DNA of 25,000 nucleotides from Stramonita haemastoma (GCA_030674155.1 CM060334.1:42032075-42057074); one strand, 5' to 3'. Positions 9,970 through 20,349 are shown, counted from the stretch's first letter. Made by a program: numbers and translations. The notes: a model not told the origin generated them from the letters alone.

Positions 9970-10196
9970 TATTTTATTCTTTTAAATTTTGAGAATAAAG
10001 GAATAAACACTTCCCCCGTGCTTTTTTTTTTTACATCCGTTCCCATGCGTATGGCAGTTTTGCAAATTTTTTCATCTGTTCTCAACGGGACACAATGGCC
10101 TACTGTTCCATAAAGCGGAGACGGGTTTTAACGTGTACCAAGATGTTTTGCGCGCATTGGCACCCGGACTTGATTTTATAGACTCATCCGAAGAGG
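9970..10196 (-). mobile_element. SINE-1 copy C, degraded, head missing
   Basis: Plus-strand order: ATTCTTTTAAATTTTGAG (tail), CCCCGTGC, a T run, TACATCCGTTCCCATGCG, CACAATGGCCTACTGTTCC, AAAGCGGAGACGGG, TTTTAACGTGTACC, AAGATGTTTTGCGCGCATTG, GACTCATCCGAAGA. This is the same order as copies F and H with many substitutions. It ends at the CATCCGAAG boundary, where copies B and D also start. Confidence 0.8.
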
Positions 10197-10215
10197 CTGA
10201 CGAAGCGTTTGGCCT

Positions 10216-10525
10216 GAGCTGTTTTATTTGGTTTTGTTTTTAGTTTTGTCATTGTAGAGCTGGTTTTTAATTTGGTTTTGTTTCTAGTTTGTCATTGGGA
10301 GAGCCCGTTTGATTTGGTTTTTTTTCTAGTTTTTTTCATTGTAGAGCTGTTTGGGTTTGGTTTTTTTTCTAGTTTGTCATGTCGAGCTTTTTTTGATTTT
10401 GGGTTTTTTTTAGTTTTGTTTATTGGGAGAGTGTTTGATTGGTTTTTTTTCTTGTTTTGTCATTGGGAGAGCTGTTTGATTTTTTTTTGTTTTTAGTTTT
10501 GCATGGTAGATTTGGGTTTTTTTTT
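10216..10525. repeat. Minisatellite, about seven units of 40-45 bp
   Basis: Units start with GAGCTGTTTGATTTGG-like sequence at 10216, 10257, 10301, 10344, 10384, 10429 and 10469, with a partial unit at about 10508. Each continues with a T run, CTAGTTT and GTCATTGGGA. Unit length drifts between 40 and 45 because the T runs vary. The T/G-rich open frames over it are repeat translations. Confidence 0.85.
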
Positions 10526-10830
10526 TTGAGATCGAAAAAATCTGAGAATTAAATGGAGGGGAAAGAAAAATTTTGCAGTGTGCAGTCGGAAACCCGCCGG
10601 GTTGATCAGTAATTGAAATAGAAAAGCTGTTGGGATTGTGTAAAAAAAAACCATTTCCCCCTTTCCCAAATAGCGCGTTTAGTGCAAGAAAAAAAACATT
10701 GCTCGTTTTCTCCCTTGTGTGGGGCTGCGACTTCTTCTTTTCTATTTTGCTTGTCTGTGGGTTTTTTTTGTTTAAAAGTATGTCTGTTTTTTCTCCTCTC
10801 CCCTGTTTTGTGTGGTTGGTTTTTTGGGTG
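10526..10830. other. No gene recognised
   Basis: T-rich DNA with short homopolymers. I see no supported gene or RNA. Confidence 0.45.
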
Positions 10831-10834
10831 TGTT

Positions 10835-11010
10835 GTGTTGTGTGTGTGTGGTGTGTGTGTGTGTAGTTGTCTGTCTGTCTTATTTGTTTTTGGGGTGTTA
10901 ACTCTATCTTTTATTTTAATATATATAGTATAATTACATATAGTACATATAATATATATATATATATATTATTATATATAAATATATATTAGAAATATAT
11001 ATAATAGTGT
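10835..11010. repeat. Short GT tract and TA-rich palindromic tract
   Basis: GT repeats at about 10836-10864 are followed at 10918-11008 by TA-rich sequence that is nearly self-complementary in several places and could extrude as a cruciform. Confidence 0.8.
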
Positions 11011-11096
11011 TCGTTATGTTTGTTTTCTCCCGGTATTTTTGAATTATGTTGCTTACAACGACATAGGTCTGGCCCTTCCACAGATTAATCAAATCT

Positions 11097-11683
11097 CTCT
11101 CTCTCTCTCTCTCCTCGCTCTCTCTCTTCTCTCTCCTCGTCTCATTCTCTCTCCTCCTCCGAGACGGACCCCCCTACCCACTCCGTCCCTTCCGCGGCTA
11201 CACATCCCCCACTCCCCCCACACATGGGCATACTCCTACCATTCTCCCACCCCGTCCCACCGGCCAGCCGACGCCCCCCCCTCAACACCCCCCCCGGACC
11301 ATCCCACGTCACCCCCCCCCCGTCCTTCGTCACACCTCCAACATTCCCCCGCCTCGACCCCCCCCCTCGCCCTCACCAGCCGGCCCCCCCGGCCCTCCCC
11401 ACCCCCACGGCTCTCACTACTCACCACCTCCCTCACATCCCCCCCCTCCCTCCCCCCCCCGCCCACCGTCCGTCCCCTACCACTCACCTCTCTTCTCTCT
11501 CTCCCCCATCGCCCCCCCCGATCTGCCCCGCCCCCCCGCTCCTCAACCAACCCCTCATCCTACTCTGAGCAAAAAAAAAAGGTCGCCGGACCGCCCCAAC
11601 GGCTCGTCTCCCATCCTCTCTCGCTCCCTCCCAGTACCGCGCTCTCCGACCTCTCCTCTTCTCCTCTCTCTCTCTATCAACAC
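11097..11683. repeat. (CT)n tract grading into a C-rich, G- and A-poor stretch
   Basis: A short CT repeat (11097-11158) passes without a sharp edge into about 500 bases dominated by C runs and C/T, ending in CT repeats (11655-11676). Open frames of 237 codons (plus) and 104 codons (minus) over it are rich in Pro/Ser or Gly/Arg and have no domain, so I treat them as composition artefacts. Confidence 0.75.
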
Positions 11684-11912
11684 ATCCTTTCGGATGAGAC
11701 TTTAACCGAGTCCCGTGTGCGACGCAACGCAGAACATCTGGCGCACACGTAAATCGCTTTTCCGCATTTCGTACGAGTAGGCCATCGTGTGCCCGGTGGG
11801 AACAGATGACAAAATTATTACAAAACTGCATACACACGGGACCGTATGAAAAAAGCACATGATTGCTATTCTGTATCCTTGATATAAAAGAAATAAATAA
11901 ATTGAATAAATA
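11684..11912 (+). mobile_element. SINE-1 copy D, head missing, AAAT-type tail
   Basis: It starts at CATCCTTTCGGATGAGAC and runs through CGAGTCCCGTGTGCGA, GCAGAACATCTGGCGCACAC, TAGGCCATCGTGTGCC, GGTGGGAACAGATGAC, CTGCATACACACGGGACCG, AAAAAAGCACATGATTGC and the tail ATCCTTGATATAAAAG, followed by AATAAATAAA repeats. It is clean compared with copies A and C. The tail passes directly into a (CA)n tract. Confidence 0.88.
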
Positions 11913-12012
11913 ACACCGCGCACACACACACCACACCACACACACACACACACACACACACAACACACCCACACACACACACCACACACACATAACACAC
12001 ACCCACACACAC
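11913..12012. repeat. (CA)n microsatellite
   Basis: CA repeats with scattered CC interruptions, attached to the 3' tail of SINE copy D. The microsatellite may have been seeded by the SINE tail. Confidence 0.95.
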
Positions 12013-12640
12013 TTCTTGATTGCAGATTAGCAAGGATATGGCATGAACGATATGTATAACAGTGGACAGATTGCTCAATATAGGAGTGCGTTAAATAAAC
12101 ATCTTGTTCCAAAGAAATGAAAATTCACCATGAAAATAAATCGATAATAATTAAAAGTGCTCTACACTAAATTTAGTTGGTGTTTCTGATATGCCATGTC
12201 ACCGCATAGATACCAGAGTAAAACTGAAGAGAATTTGAAATGCAGTTTAGTCATACCGCAAAAGAAGACGAAAATTCATTTTTTGTTTTGTTGTTCCAGC
12301 CTAGACCATGATCTAAGAATGCAATTCATTAGACCAAAAAATATAATATTCCTTGTAACATTTAGGGCAAATATTCTTCTGACAACAAAACATGAGATCT
12401 TTAAACAAATCTGGCCAATGTATGTTTTACTCCATGCATTGAAAAGGGATAAATACTACGTGCTTTATCGTAAACATTACAAATCATATATTATTTGTTG
12501 CAGACTTTCCAGTAACTGTAGTAGGATTGTTTGGGAACTATATTCTGAATGTTGTTCCCTTTATACATTCATGTGTAAAACTAACCAACCAACCAAAAAC
12601 CCCCACCAATATAATGTGGGGTAAACCAAAAAGTGTTAAC
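12013..12640. other. AT-rich DNA, no gene recognised
   Basis: This contains the longest open frame in the window outside low-complexity DNA and repeats (12196-12624 plus, 142 codons, ATG start). Its product is rich in Lys, Ile and Cys without any recognisable domain, signal or repeat. The frame runs into the A/C-rich tract at its end. I consider it a chance frame. Confidence 0.4.
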
Positions 12641-13650
12641 ATTGTAAAAACCCAACTAAAACCAAACCAAAATAACCTAAAAACTATATGTAACTAAACC
12701 CCCCCATCCCACCACACCACAAACGACCAACACCAAACCACCAACCAAATACCCCAAACACCAACCAAAACACCCAAACACCCTGTTAAACCCACCAAAA
12801 ATCCTACATAGAAAAACAAAAACCCAGACCAACCTAAACCCACTCCCCCCCACCCGACCTTCAGAAAGGGGTATCTGGCCTAAAAAATCTGCCAATAAAA
12901 ATCAACACCTCTGAAAACCCTAATACGACCAACATACATCCATCACCCCTAACTCTATTTCCTCAAACACACACATTCTCTCCACACATACACCACCTAC
13001 GCATCTATCTTCGAACATACCCACTCTCACTTCACTACACATTCTCTACCAGCACCGCACTAGCAAAAACACACTAATCTCCACAAAATCTAAACCCCTC
13101 TAAATCCTCTACACAAATATCCACCACCTCCCACCTCATCTTCACACCAACACAACCACCAACACTAACATAACCCCACAAATCTCCACTCATCAAATTC
13201 CAAATCTCAACCAATAATACTAAAAACTACCACACGTCTCCCCTCACATCTCCACCACCTCATTCACACCCCACACACCCATACTCACTTCCCTACTACC
13301 TCCATTCTACACCATCACCAACAACATCATCACCTCTTACATACGAAACTCATTCATCACACAACACACCTCTCACAAAAATCTCCTCAAATTACGAACA
13401 TTAACTATATCTACTCTCCCTCTCTCCCTCTCATTCTCTACCCTTCAATACCTATACCCTTCTCATCGCCATTTCCTATACACCATCCACCATCACACCT
13501 CTCTTAACAATACCACCTACTCCTACTCCGTAATCTACAACCTTCACAACCCACTGAAACCAAACAACAGCTCCTTCTCATGTTACTCACTCTCTACTTC
13601 TAATCCCCTCACAAACCATCACACTCCACTATCCTCCCTCAGCATATCAT
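12641..13650. other. Strand-asymmetric stretch almost devoid of G on the plus strand
   Basis: From about 12640 to 12890 the plus strand is A/C-rich. From 12901 to about 13650 it is A/C/T with almost no G. By hand count there are 13 G in 12901-13560, nine of them directly after a C. No repeat unit, gene or RNA is visible. Composition shifts gradually from A/C to C/T along the stretch. Confidence 0.75.
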
Positions 13651-15879
13651 CTCATCTTCTCCATAATCTATATTTCTCTCTCTCCTCTCGGACGTTCACT
13701 CCCCCTCTCCATTCTCGATATTCTCAAATTCCTCTCCTCTCTCTCATCTCTTTCCACCTTCCCTCTAACCCACTCTACCGTCCTGTCTAAATACTCATAA
13801 TCCCATTCTCATTCTCATTTCTTCTCTTTCTCCTCAATCTACTCATCTCACTCATTCCTCTCTCCCCATTCACTTCTCCTATCATTATTCCTCCCTATAT
13901 TCTCTCAATTCTCCTCCCCGCTCTCGACCCCCCCTCTCTCATTTGTCTCTCCTTCCTTCTCCACACTCCCCTCTAATTCCCTCATCAATCTCTCCTCCAC
14001 TCTCCATCCGTTCTCCATTCTCCGTCTCATCTCTTCCACCCTCCTCCCTCACACCTCTCACTCATCTTACTCCTCGATCTCTCTCTCTCTTCTCTCTCCC
14101 TTTCTCTAATCTCCTCTCCGACTCTCGCCCTCACTCCCTCCTCTGATCCTTTCTACACCCCACCAGCTTCTCTTTCCCATCCTCTCTCTCCTCTCCATCT
14201 CCCCTATTTCCTCTCACCTCTCGAATTCTCCTCTCTCCACCTCCTCCTCACTCTTCTCCGTCTCTCTCACACCTCTCATCAGTCCTCATTCTCTCTCCTC
14301 ATTCCCTCATTCCACTCCTCTCTCTCTCTCCTCCTCTCCCTCCTCCTCCTCCCTCTCCTCTCTCTCCTCCACTCCCTCTCTCCTCCTCCTCCTCCTCTCT
14401 CTCCTCACTCCTCCTCTCCCTCTCTCCCTCTCTCCTCTCCTCCTCTCCTCTCCCTCACTCTCCCTCCTCTCTCTCCTCCACTCTCTCTCCTCTCTCCTCA
14501 CATCTCCTCTCTCCTCCTCTCTCCTCCTCCTCTCCTCTCCTCCTCCTCTCTCCTCTCCCTCTCTCTCCTCTCTCTCCGTCTCTCTCTCCTCTCCTCTCCT
14601 CCTCTCCTCTCTCTCCTCTCCCTCTCCTCCTCTCTCCTCTCCCTCTCCTCCTCTCTCCTCCTCCCTCTCTCTCCCTCCTCCCTCCTCCTCCTCTCTCCCT
14701 CCCTCCTCTCTCTCCCTCACTCTCTCTCTCTCCTCCTCTCTCCTCTCTCTCCTCTCCCTCCCCTCTCTCCTCTCCTCTCCTCCTCCTCCTCTCCCCTCCT
14801 CCTCCTCACACTCTCTCCTCTCTCCTCTCCTCCTCTCTCTCCTCTCCTCCCTCCCTCTCTCACTCTCCCTCCTCTCTCTCCTCTCTCCCCTCTCTCTCGT
14901 CTCTCCTCTCTCCTCCCTCTCCTCCTCCCTCTCCTCTCTCCTCTCCTCTCTCTCTCCCTCCCTCTCCTCTCTCCCACCCCTCCTCCCTCCCTCCTCTCTC
15001 TCCCTCCTCTCTCTCTCATCCTCTCTCTCTCCTCCTCCCTCCTCCTCACCTCCTCCTCCCTCTCCTCTCTCCTCTCTCCTCCTCTCCACTCTCCTCCTCT
15101 CCTCTCTCCTCTCTCCTCCTCACTCTCCCTCTCTCTCTCCTCCCTCCTCTCACACTCTCTCTCTCCTCTCTCTCCTTCTCCCTCTCTCCTCTCTCCTCAC
15201 CATCTCTCTCTCCCCTCCTCTCCCTCCTCCTCTCCTCCATCTCCTCCTCCCCTCCTCTCTCTCTCTCCTCCCCTCTCTCCCTCCTCCTCTCCTCTCATCT
15301 CTCCTCCCCCCTCCCTCCTCCCTCTCATCCTCTCCTCATCTCCCTCTCCTCCCTCCTCCTCCTCCCCATCTCCCTCCCTCCCTCTCCTCTCCTCCTCTCC
15401 TCTCTCACCTCCTCCCCTCTCTCCCTCTCTCCTCCCTCATCCCTCCTCTCTCCCCCTCTCCCTCTCACTCTCCTCTCCTCTCTCCTTCTCACTCCTCCAT
15501 CTCTCTCCTCTCCCCTCCCTCCTCCACCTCCTCTCCCCTCCTCTCTCCTCTCCTCCCCTCCCTCTCCTCCTCCTCTCCTCTCCTCCTCTCCTCCTCCTCC
15601 TCCTCCTCTCCCCTCTCTCCACTCCTCCTCCCTCCTCCCTCCCTCCTCCCCTCTCCTCTCCCTCCACTCTCTCCCTCTCCCCTCTCTCCTCATCCTCCTC
15701 CTCTCCTCTCTCTCTCCCTCCCTCCCCTCTCCTCATCCTCTCCTCTCCTCCTCTCTCCCTCTCTCTCTCTCTCTCTCCTCCTCTCCTCTCTCCCTCTCCA
15801 CCTCCTCCTCTCCTCTCTCTCCACCTCTCTCCATCCTCCCTCTTCCTCCTCTCTCTCCCCTCCTCTCCTCCTCCTCCTC

Positions 15880-15922
<43 letters not shown>
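13651..15922. repeat. Homopyrimidine/homopurine tract of about 2.3 kb
   Basis: The plus strand is almost entirely C and T. A is scattered up to about 14300 and rare after that, and G is nearly absent. The texture is an irregular mix of CT and CCT units, ending in perfect CT repeats (about 15885-15922). Such mirror-rich tracts can form triplex DNA. The minus-strand frames made only of Glu, Arg and Gly (the longest of 260 codons) are translations of this tract. Confidence 0.9.
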
Positions 15923-15937
<15 letters not shown>

Positions 15938-16010
15938 TTACATACACACACACATACACACACTTACATACACACACACTTACACACACACACTTACACA
16001 CACACATACC
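15923..16010. repeat. (CA)n microsatellite
   Basis: CA repeats with regular CTTACA interruptions, between the pyrimidine tract and SINE copy E. Confidence 0.95.
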
Positions 16011-16018
16011 ATCCATCT

Positions 16019-16103
16019 GGGGATGGATCTAAAAAAGCACATGAGTGCTCATTCCATTATCCTCGGTATAAAAGAATAAATGAATAAATATAAATAAATA
16101 AAT
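16019..16103 (+). mobile_element. SINE-1 copy E, 3' end only
   Basis: Only the last 85 bases of the family remain: GGATGGATCT, AAAAAAGCACATGAGTGC, TTATCCTCGGTATAAAAG and an AATAAATGAATAAATA tail. It is in opposite orientation to copy F, and the two tails face each other across 470 bases. Confidence 0.85.
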
Positions 16104-16224
16104 CGGAACCAGCAGTTCTGTCTTCATGCAACGACTGCCTTCATAATCTCCGCAACAACACACACATACACCATGGCAAAATAGTCATCAATACATATCT
16201 GAAAACACACATATGAGTATGCAG

Positions 16225-16530
<306 letters not shown>

Positions 16531-16573
16531 CGCTTATTTATTTATTCTTCACTCTGTGTGTTTATATATATAT

Positions 16574-16997
<424 letters not shown>

Positions 16998-17073
16998 GTA
17001 TGTGTATGTTCTGAAACGTCCTGCTAAAGCCAAATAAGACACACACAAAAGACTAATGACACAAGTGGCCTAG

Positions 17074-17109
17074 TACTAACCTTTTTTTCTCTGTTTCTGT
17101 CACGGGCAG
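17074..17109 (+). promoter_or_regulatory. Branch point, polypyrimidine tract and 3' splice site
   Basis: TACTAAC (17074-17080) is a perfect match to the classical branch-point consensus. It is followed by a 20-base pyrimidine-rich run (CTTTTTTTCTCTGTTTCTGT) and the acceptor GGGCAG ending at 17109. The branch A at 17079 is 31 bases from the exon, a normal spacing. Confidence 0.85.
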
Positions 17110-17314
17110 GCCATCGTGTTCCACGTGTTGCGGGGTCCCTTTGAGGAGGACTTTTACCAGTGTGTCACCTTCGGGTCGTACAAGGAGGACTGGCAGAGGC
17201 AGGTGTACTCGGTGGCCTCCCTGCTGCTGATGTTCGTGCTGCCCCTCGTCATCATCGGCACGGCCTACGCCCTCATCTTCACCACCATCTCCAGGAAGTC
17301 CAAGGAGGTGTCAG
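17110..17314 (+). CDS. Internal exon of a GnRH/AKH/corazonin-type receptor (rhodopsin-class GPCR)
   Basis: The 205-bp exon encodes 68 codons plus one base. The reading begins AIVFHVLRGP and continues EEDFYQCVTFG, then a hydrophobic helix (about residues 32-57) with LPLVIIGTAYALIF, and ends ISRKSKEVS. FYQCVTFG in extracellular loop 2 is a hallmark of the gonadotropin-releasing hormone, adipokinetic hormone and corazonin receptor superfamily, and its Cys (residue 18) should form the disulfide to helix 3. In helix 5, Pro (residue 45) and Tyr eight residues later fit P5.50 and Y5.58 of class A receptors. The basic end marks the start of intracellular loop 3. The acceptor is strong, and the donor TCAG/GTGGGT follows base 17314. 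The exon starts in phase 0 and ends in phase 1. It is GC-rich against AT-rich surroundings. Helices 1-4 and 6-7 are not found in this window. Which member of the superfamily it is cannot be decided from this exon. Confidence 0.87.
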
Positions 17315-17447
17315 GTGGGTGGCTGTGTCTGCTGGTGTCCGCTGTTGGGTGGTGGCTGTGTCTGCTGGTGTCCGCTGTTGGGTGGTGGCTGTGTCTGCTG
17401 GTGTCCGCTGTTGGGTGGTGGCTGTGTCTGCTGGTGTCCGCTGTTGG
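17315..17447 (+). repeat. 33-bp minisatellite, four units, starting at the splice donor
   Basis: The word GGCTGTGTCTGCTGGTGTCC starts at 17321, 17354, 17387 and 17420, exactly 33 bases apart. Units are essentially identical and end in GCTGTTGG. The first unit begins at the donor GTGGGT, so the intron's first bases belong to the repeat. Because 33 is a multiple of three, the exon's reading frame stays open through all units, up to a TAG at 17641-17643. A GTT/GGT-rich stretch follows to about 17560. Confidence 0.92.
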
Positions 17448-17766
17448 TGGTGGTGGTGTTGTTCTTGGTGTTGTCTTTCGTGTTGTTGTTGGTGTTTCGT
17501 TGTCCTTTGTTGTTGTTTTCTGTTATTTTTGTTGTTTTCTTGTTACTTTGTTTTCGTTCATTTGCCTCCTCCTGCTTCACATGAAAAACCACACTAAGGT
17601 CGGTTTGTGTGAAATCTTTTTTTCCCTGGAAGATGTTGATTAGATTGACGACATCTAAGGTCTGTTTGTCTTTGTTATAGAATGGCATTTTGAGTTTTTT
17701 CTACTGTCACACGATGCCAAACAAAAATACCATGCACAATGTATTAGCCTCGTTCTCCGAGGAACG

Positions 17767-18032
17767 AGACGGGATAGGCTAGTGGTCAGAGTGATGCGCT
17801 CGTGATCTGCTGACCCGGGTTTGAATCCCGTTCACGAGAATTTTTCCTTTGGTGTAAACAACAATGCCGTCTCCCCTCCCCAAAAGTCCTTCGGATGAGA
17901 CTGTAAACCGAGGCCCGTGTCCGAACGCACGCAGAACATCTCCGCACACATTAAAACCCGATCTGTTTTTCGGAAGAGCAGGCCAGAAAGCAAGTGCTCT
18001 GGCTGACCACTGACCACTGAGCTATCCCGTCC
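17767..18032 (+). mobile_element. SINE-1 copy G with a tRNA-like head at both ends
   Basis: Sense part: GACGGGATAGGCTAGTGGTC (A-box region, 17768-17787), GGGTTTGAATCCCG (B box, about 17818-17831), then CTTCGGATGAGACTGTAAAC, CCGAACGCACGCAGAACATC and TTTTTCGGAAGAGCAGGCC. Here the family body stops. It is replaced by a second head in the opposite direction: read on the minus strand from 18031 it begins GACGGGATAGCTCAGTGGTC and continues through AGAGCACTTGCTTTCTGG. That resembles the D arm and anticodon arm of tRNA-Ala. The ends thus form an inverted repeat of about 20 bases. Acceptor-stem pairing is poor, so neither head is a working tRNA gene. Confidence 0.85.
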
Positions 18033-18059
18033 GCAAATGGAGAAAAGCTGACTGGCTGC

Positions 18060-18140
18060 GAACAAAGACCAAAGGTGGTCAAGATAGGCTATGCTGAAAA
18101 GAACAAAGACCCAAGGTGGCAAGATAGGCTATGATGAAAA
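18060..18140. repeat. Two-unit tandem duplication of 40-41 bp
   Basis: GAACAAAGACCAAAGGTGGT and the following AAGATAGGCTATGCTGAAAA (18060-18100) recur with three differences at 18101-18140. Confidence 0.9.
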
Positions 18141-18490
18141 CCTGTTACAAGCATCACGAAGCAGTCTTGAACCGCATGTCTTCGAAGCCAGAAAATGCCA
18201 TGTTCACCATGCTCCGCAGATCCACAGGACCCGATGCCGAAAGGCTGACACTATTTGAATCCATAATGAAAAAACTTTTTTTTTAAATCCAGTACGAAAA
18301 ATCATCCAAAAGACTGTCCCAAACACTGTAGTGAGTGTAAGATCCTGTCAGTGTCAGAACTTTTTCCGTATTGAAATGTTTATCCCGTAAACTACTTGGA
18401 GAAAATCCTACTTTGGCGTCAGGGTGAGTTAAAAGCTATAGCACTCTGTTGCATTTAAAGACCAGTCGTTAAAAGATACCGATTTTTGTA
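18141..18490. other. No gene recognised
   Basis: Unique-looking sequence downstream of the duplication, probably intronic if the receptor gene continues. I see no exon with supported splice sites. Confidence 0.45.
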
Positions 18491-18689
<199 letters not shown>

Positions 18690-19599
18690 TTATATACAGA
18701 TTTATGAACCAAATGCCTGAAATATTTTCCTCGTATGCCTATGCCTTTTCTTCTTCAGGCACATAGTAAATATCGTTCAGTGCAGCTAGCAAAATTCTTA
18801 TTCCATGCTGTTCAAAGAAAAAAGATCACGGCAGAACTAAATCAATGTAAACTAAGTAATGAAAAAAGCCTACAATGTAAAACAAAAAAGAGATGTATCA
18901 AGTGTGAATTTTTGCTTTATTTTGAAATTTTGTACAAATTCCTTATAAACATGCACATCCATTCCCCCATCTCCCACTTTGTTTTGAATTGTATTCCCCC
19001 CGAAAAAAAATTAAAAATTTCATTTTATTTCTGTTCATTTCTCTGTCTCTACATGCTTACGCACCCGCTAGCATGAGTGCCTATTTCTGCAGTATACAGA
19101 TGCGTGACAACGTAACGAGAAAAAAAAAAGAAAAAAGAAACTTCGTCACTTCTGGATGATCTTCGCTGTATGCACTTACATGTTGCTGTAAAGAAAAAAA
19201 ACTTTTTCGCTTCTTGATGTTGACAAGATTTTTTTTCCAAATAAGGTTTCTGAGATCGTTTACAACACAGTTTCCTGCGACCGAGTTAAAGCAGTCGTGA
19301 CAAACCCCCTGTCCCTCTGAAGGGTTTCAGCACCCTCACTTTGTCAGCTGTACGGCGCTGAGTCAACTCTGGCAGCGGATGGTCCGTGGACACAACTTTA
19401 TTCAGCTCTGTGGAATGGAGGAGAGAAGTCATCAAGGTGTTGACTTTTCGGCATCATTTACTTTCCTGCGGAGAATTCGACTGCGCTGACTGCCTGGATT
19501 TTACATACCTTCCTTGGCTTCGGCTGTTTGTTTGCGATGTTGCGTTTTTACAGTTCAAAACTTTTTGGTTCTTGAAGTTTGGGGGAGTAGGTGAAGGGG

Positions 19600-19600
<1 letters not shown>
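18690..19600. other. About 900 bases without a recognised gene
   Basis: AT-rich DNA with short A and T runs. Frames of 113 codons (18735-19076) and 93 codons (19386-19667) have no recognisable domain, and the second runs into a microsatellite. Nothing else is visible. Confidence 0.45.
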
Positions 19601-19935
<335 letters not shown>

Positions 19936-20344
19936 CACAGTTTGTGGGAAATTGGTTGCAGTAACTATGTTAATGAATTGAAAGACGTGACTGGAAAATA
20001 GAAATCAGTCATTGCATTCGTTTAGGAGAAGACCAAATCAAAAAGCCCTGGTCAACTTTTAGATGATCCCCTGTGCAGAGACAGTCTTCTTTTCTCGTCT
20101 TCTTAAACCTAACTTTATTGTTGTTGTTGTTGTCTTTGTTGTTGTTTTTCCTGTCATTGTTGTTTTTGTCGTTGTTGTTGTGTTTGCTTATTCAGACACA
20201 GGCTGTCACCCATCAACACTATGAAAGTACCCCTTAGTTTCACACCTTGGAATCACCATGACATCGTCAGTGGTCACACAGTATAAGAAGTTTGTAAGAC
20301 TGCTCTCAGATACCATCGCTATGATAGGCAGCTGTATTCTTTTT
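19936..20344. other. No gene recognised; imperfect (GTT)n at 20117-20190
   Basis: An interrupted TTG/GTT trinucleotide tract lies at about 20117-20190. The rest shows nothing I can support. Confidence 0.5.
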
Positions 20345-20349
20345 TAGAT

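Noticed and set aside
11039..11752. 237-codon plus-strand Pro/Ser-rich open frame
   Set aside because: It spans a C-rich low-complexity stretch and ends inside SINE copy D. No domain is present, and composition explains the openness.
12196..12624. 142-codon open frame in AT-rich DNA
   Set aside because: It has a proper ATG and is not low-complexity, but it has no recognisable domain, no splice context and an ordinary chance length for AT-rich DNA of this kind. RNA evidence would be needed.
14307..15089. 260-codon minus-strand open frame of Glu, Arg and Gly
   Set aside because: It is a direct translation of the homopyrimidine tract. All frames in this tract stay open because the stop trinucleotides need bases that are nearly absent.
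17770..17840. Possible tRNA gene (A box and B box present)
   Set aside because: The acceptor stem does not pair and the sequence runs on into the SINE body, so it is a SINE head and not a tRNA gene.
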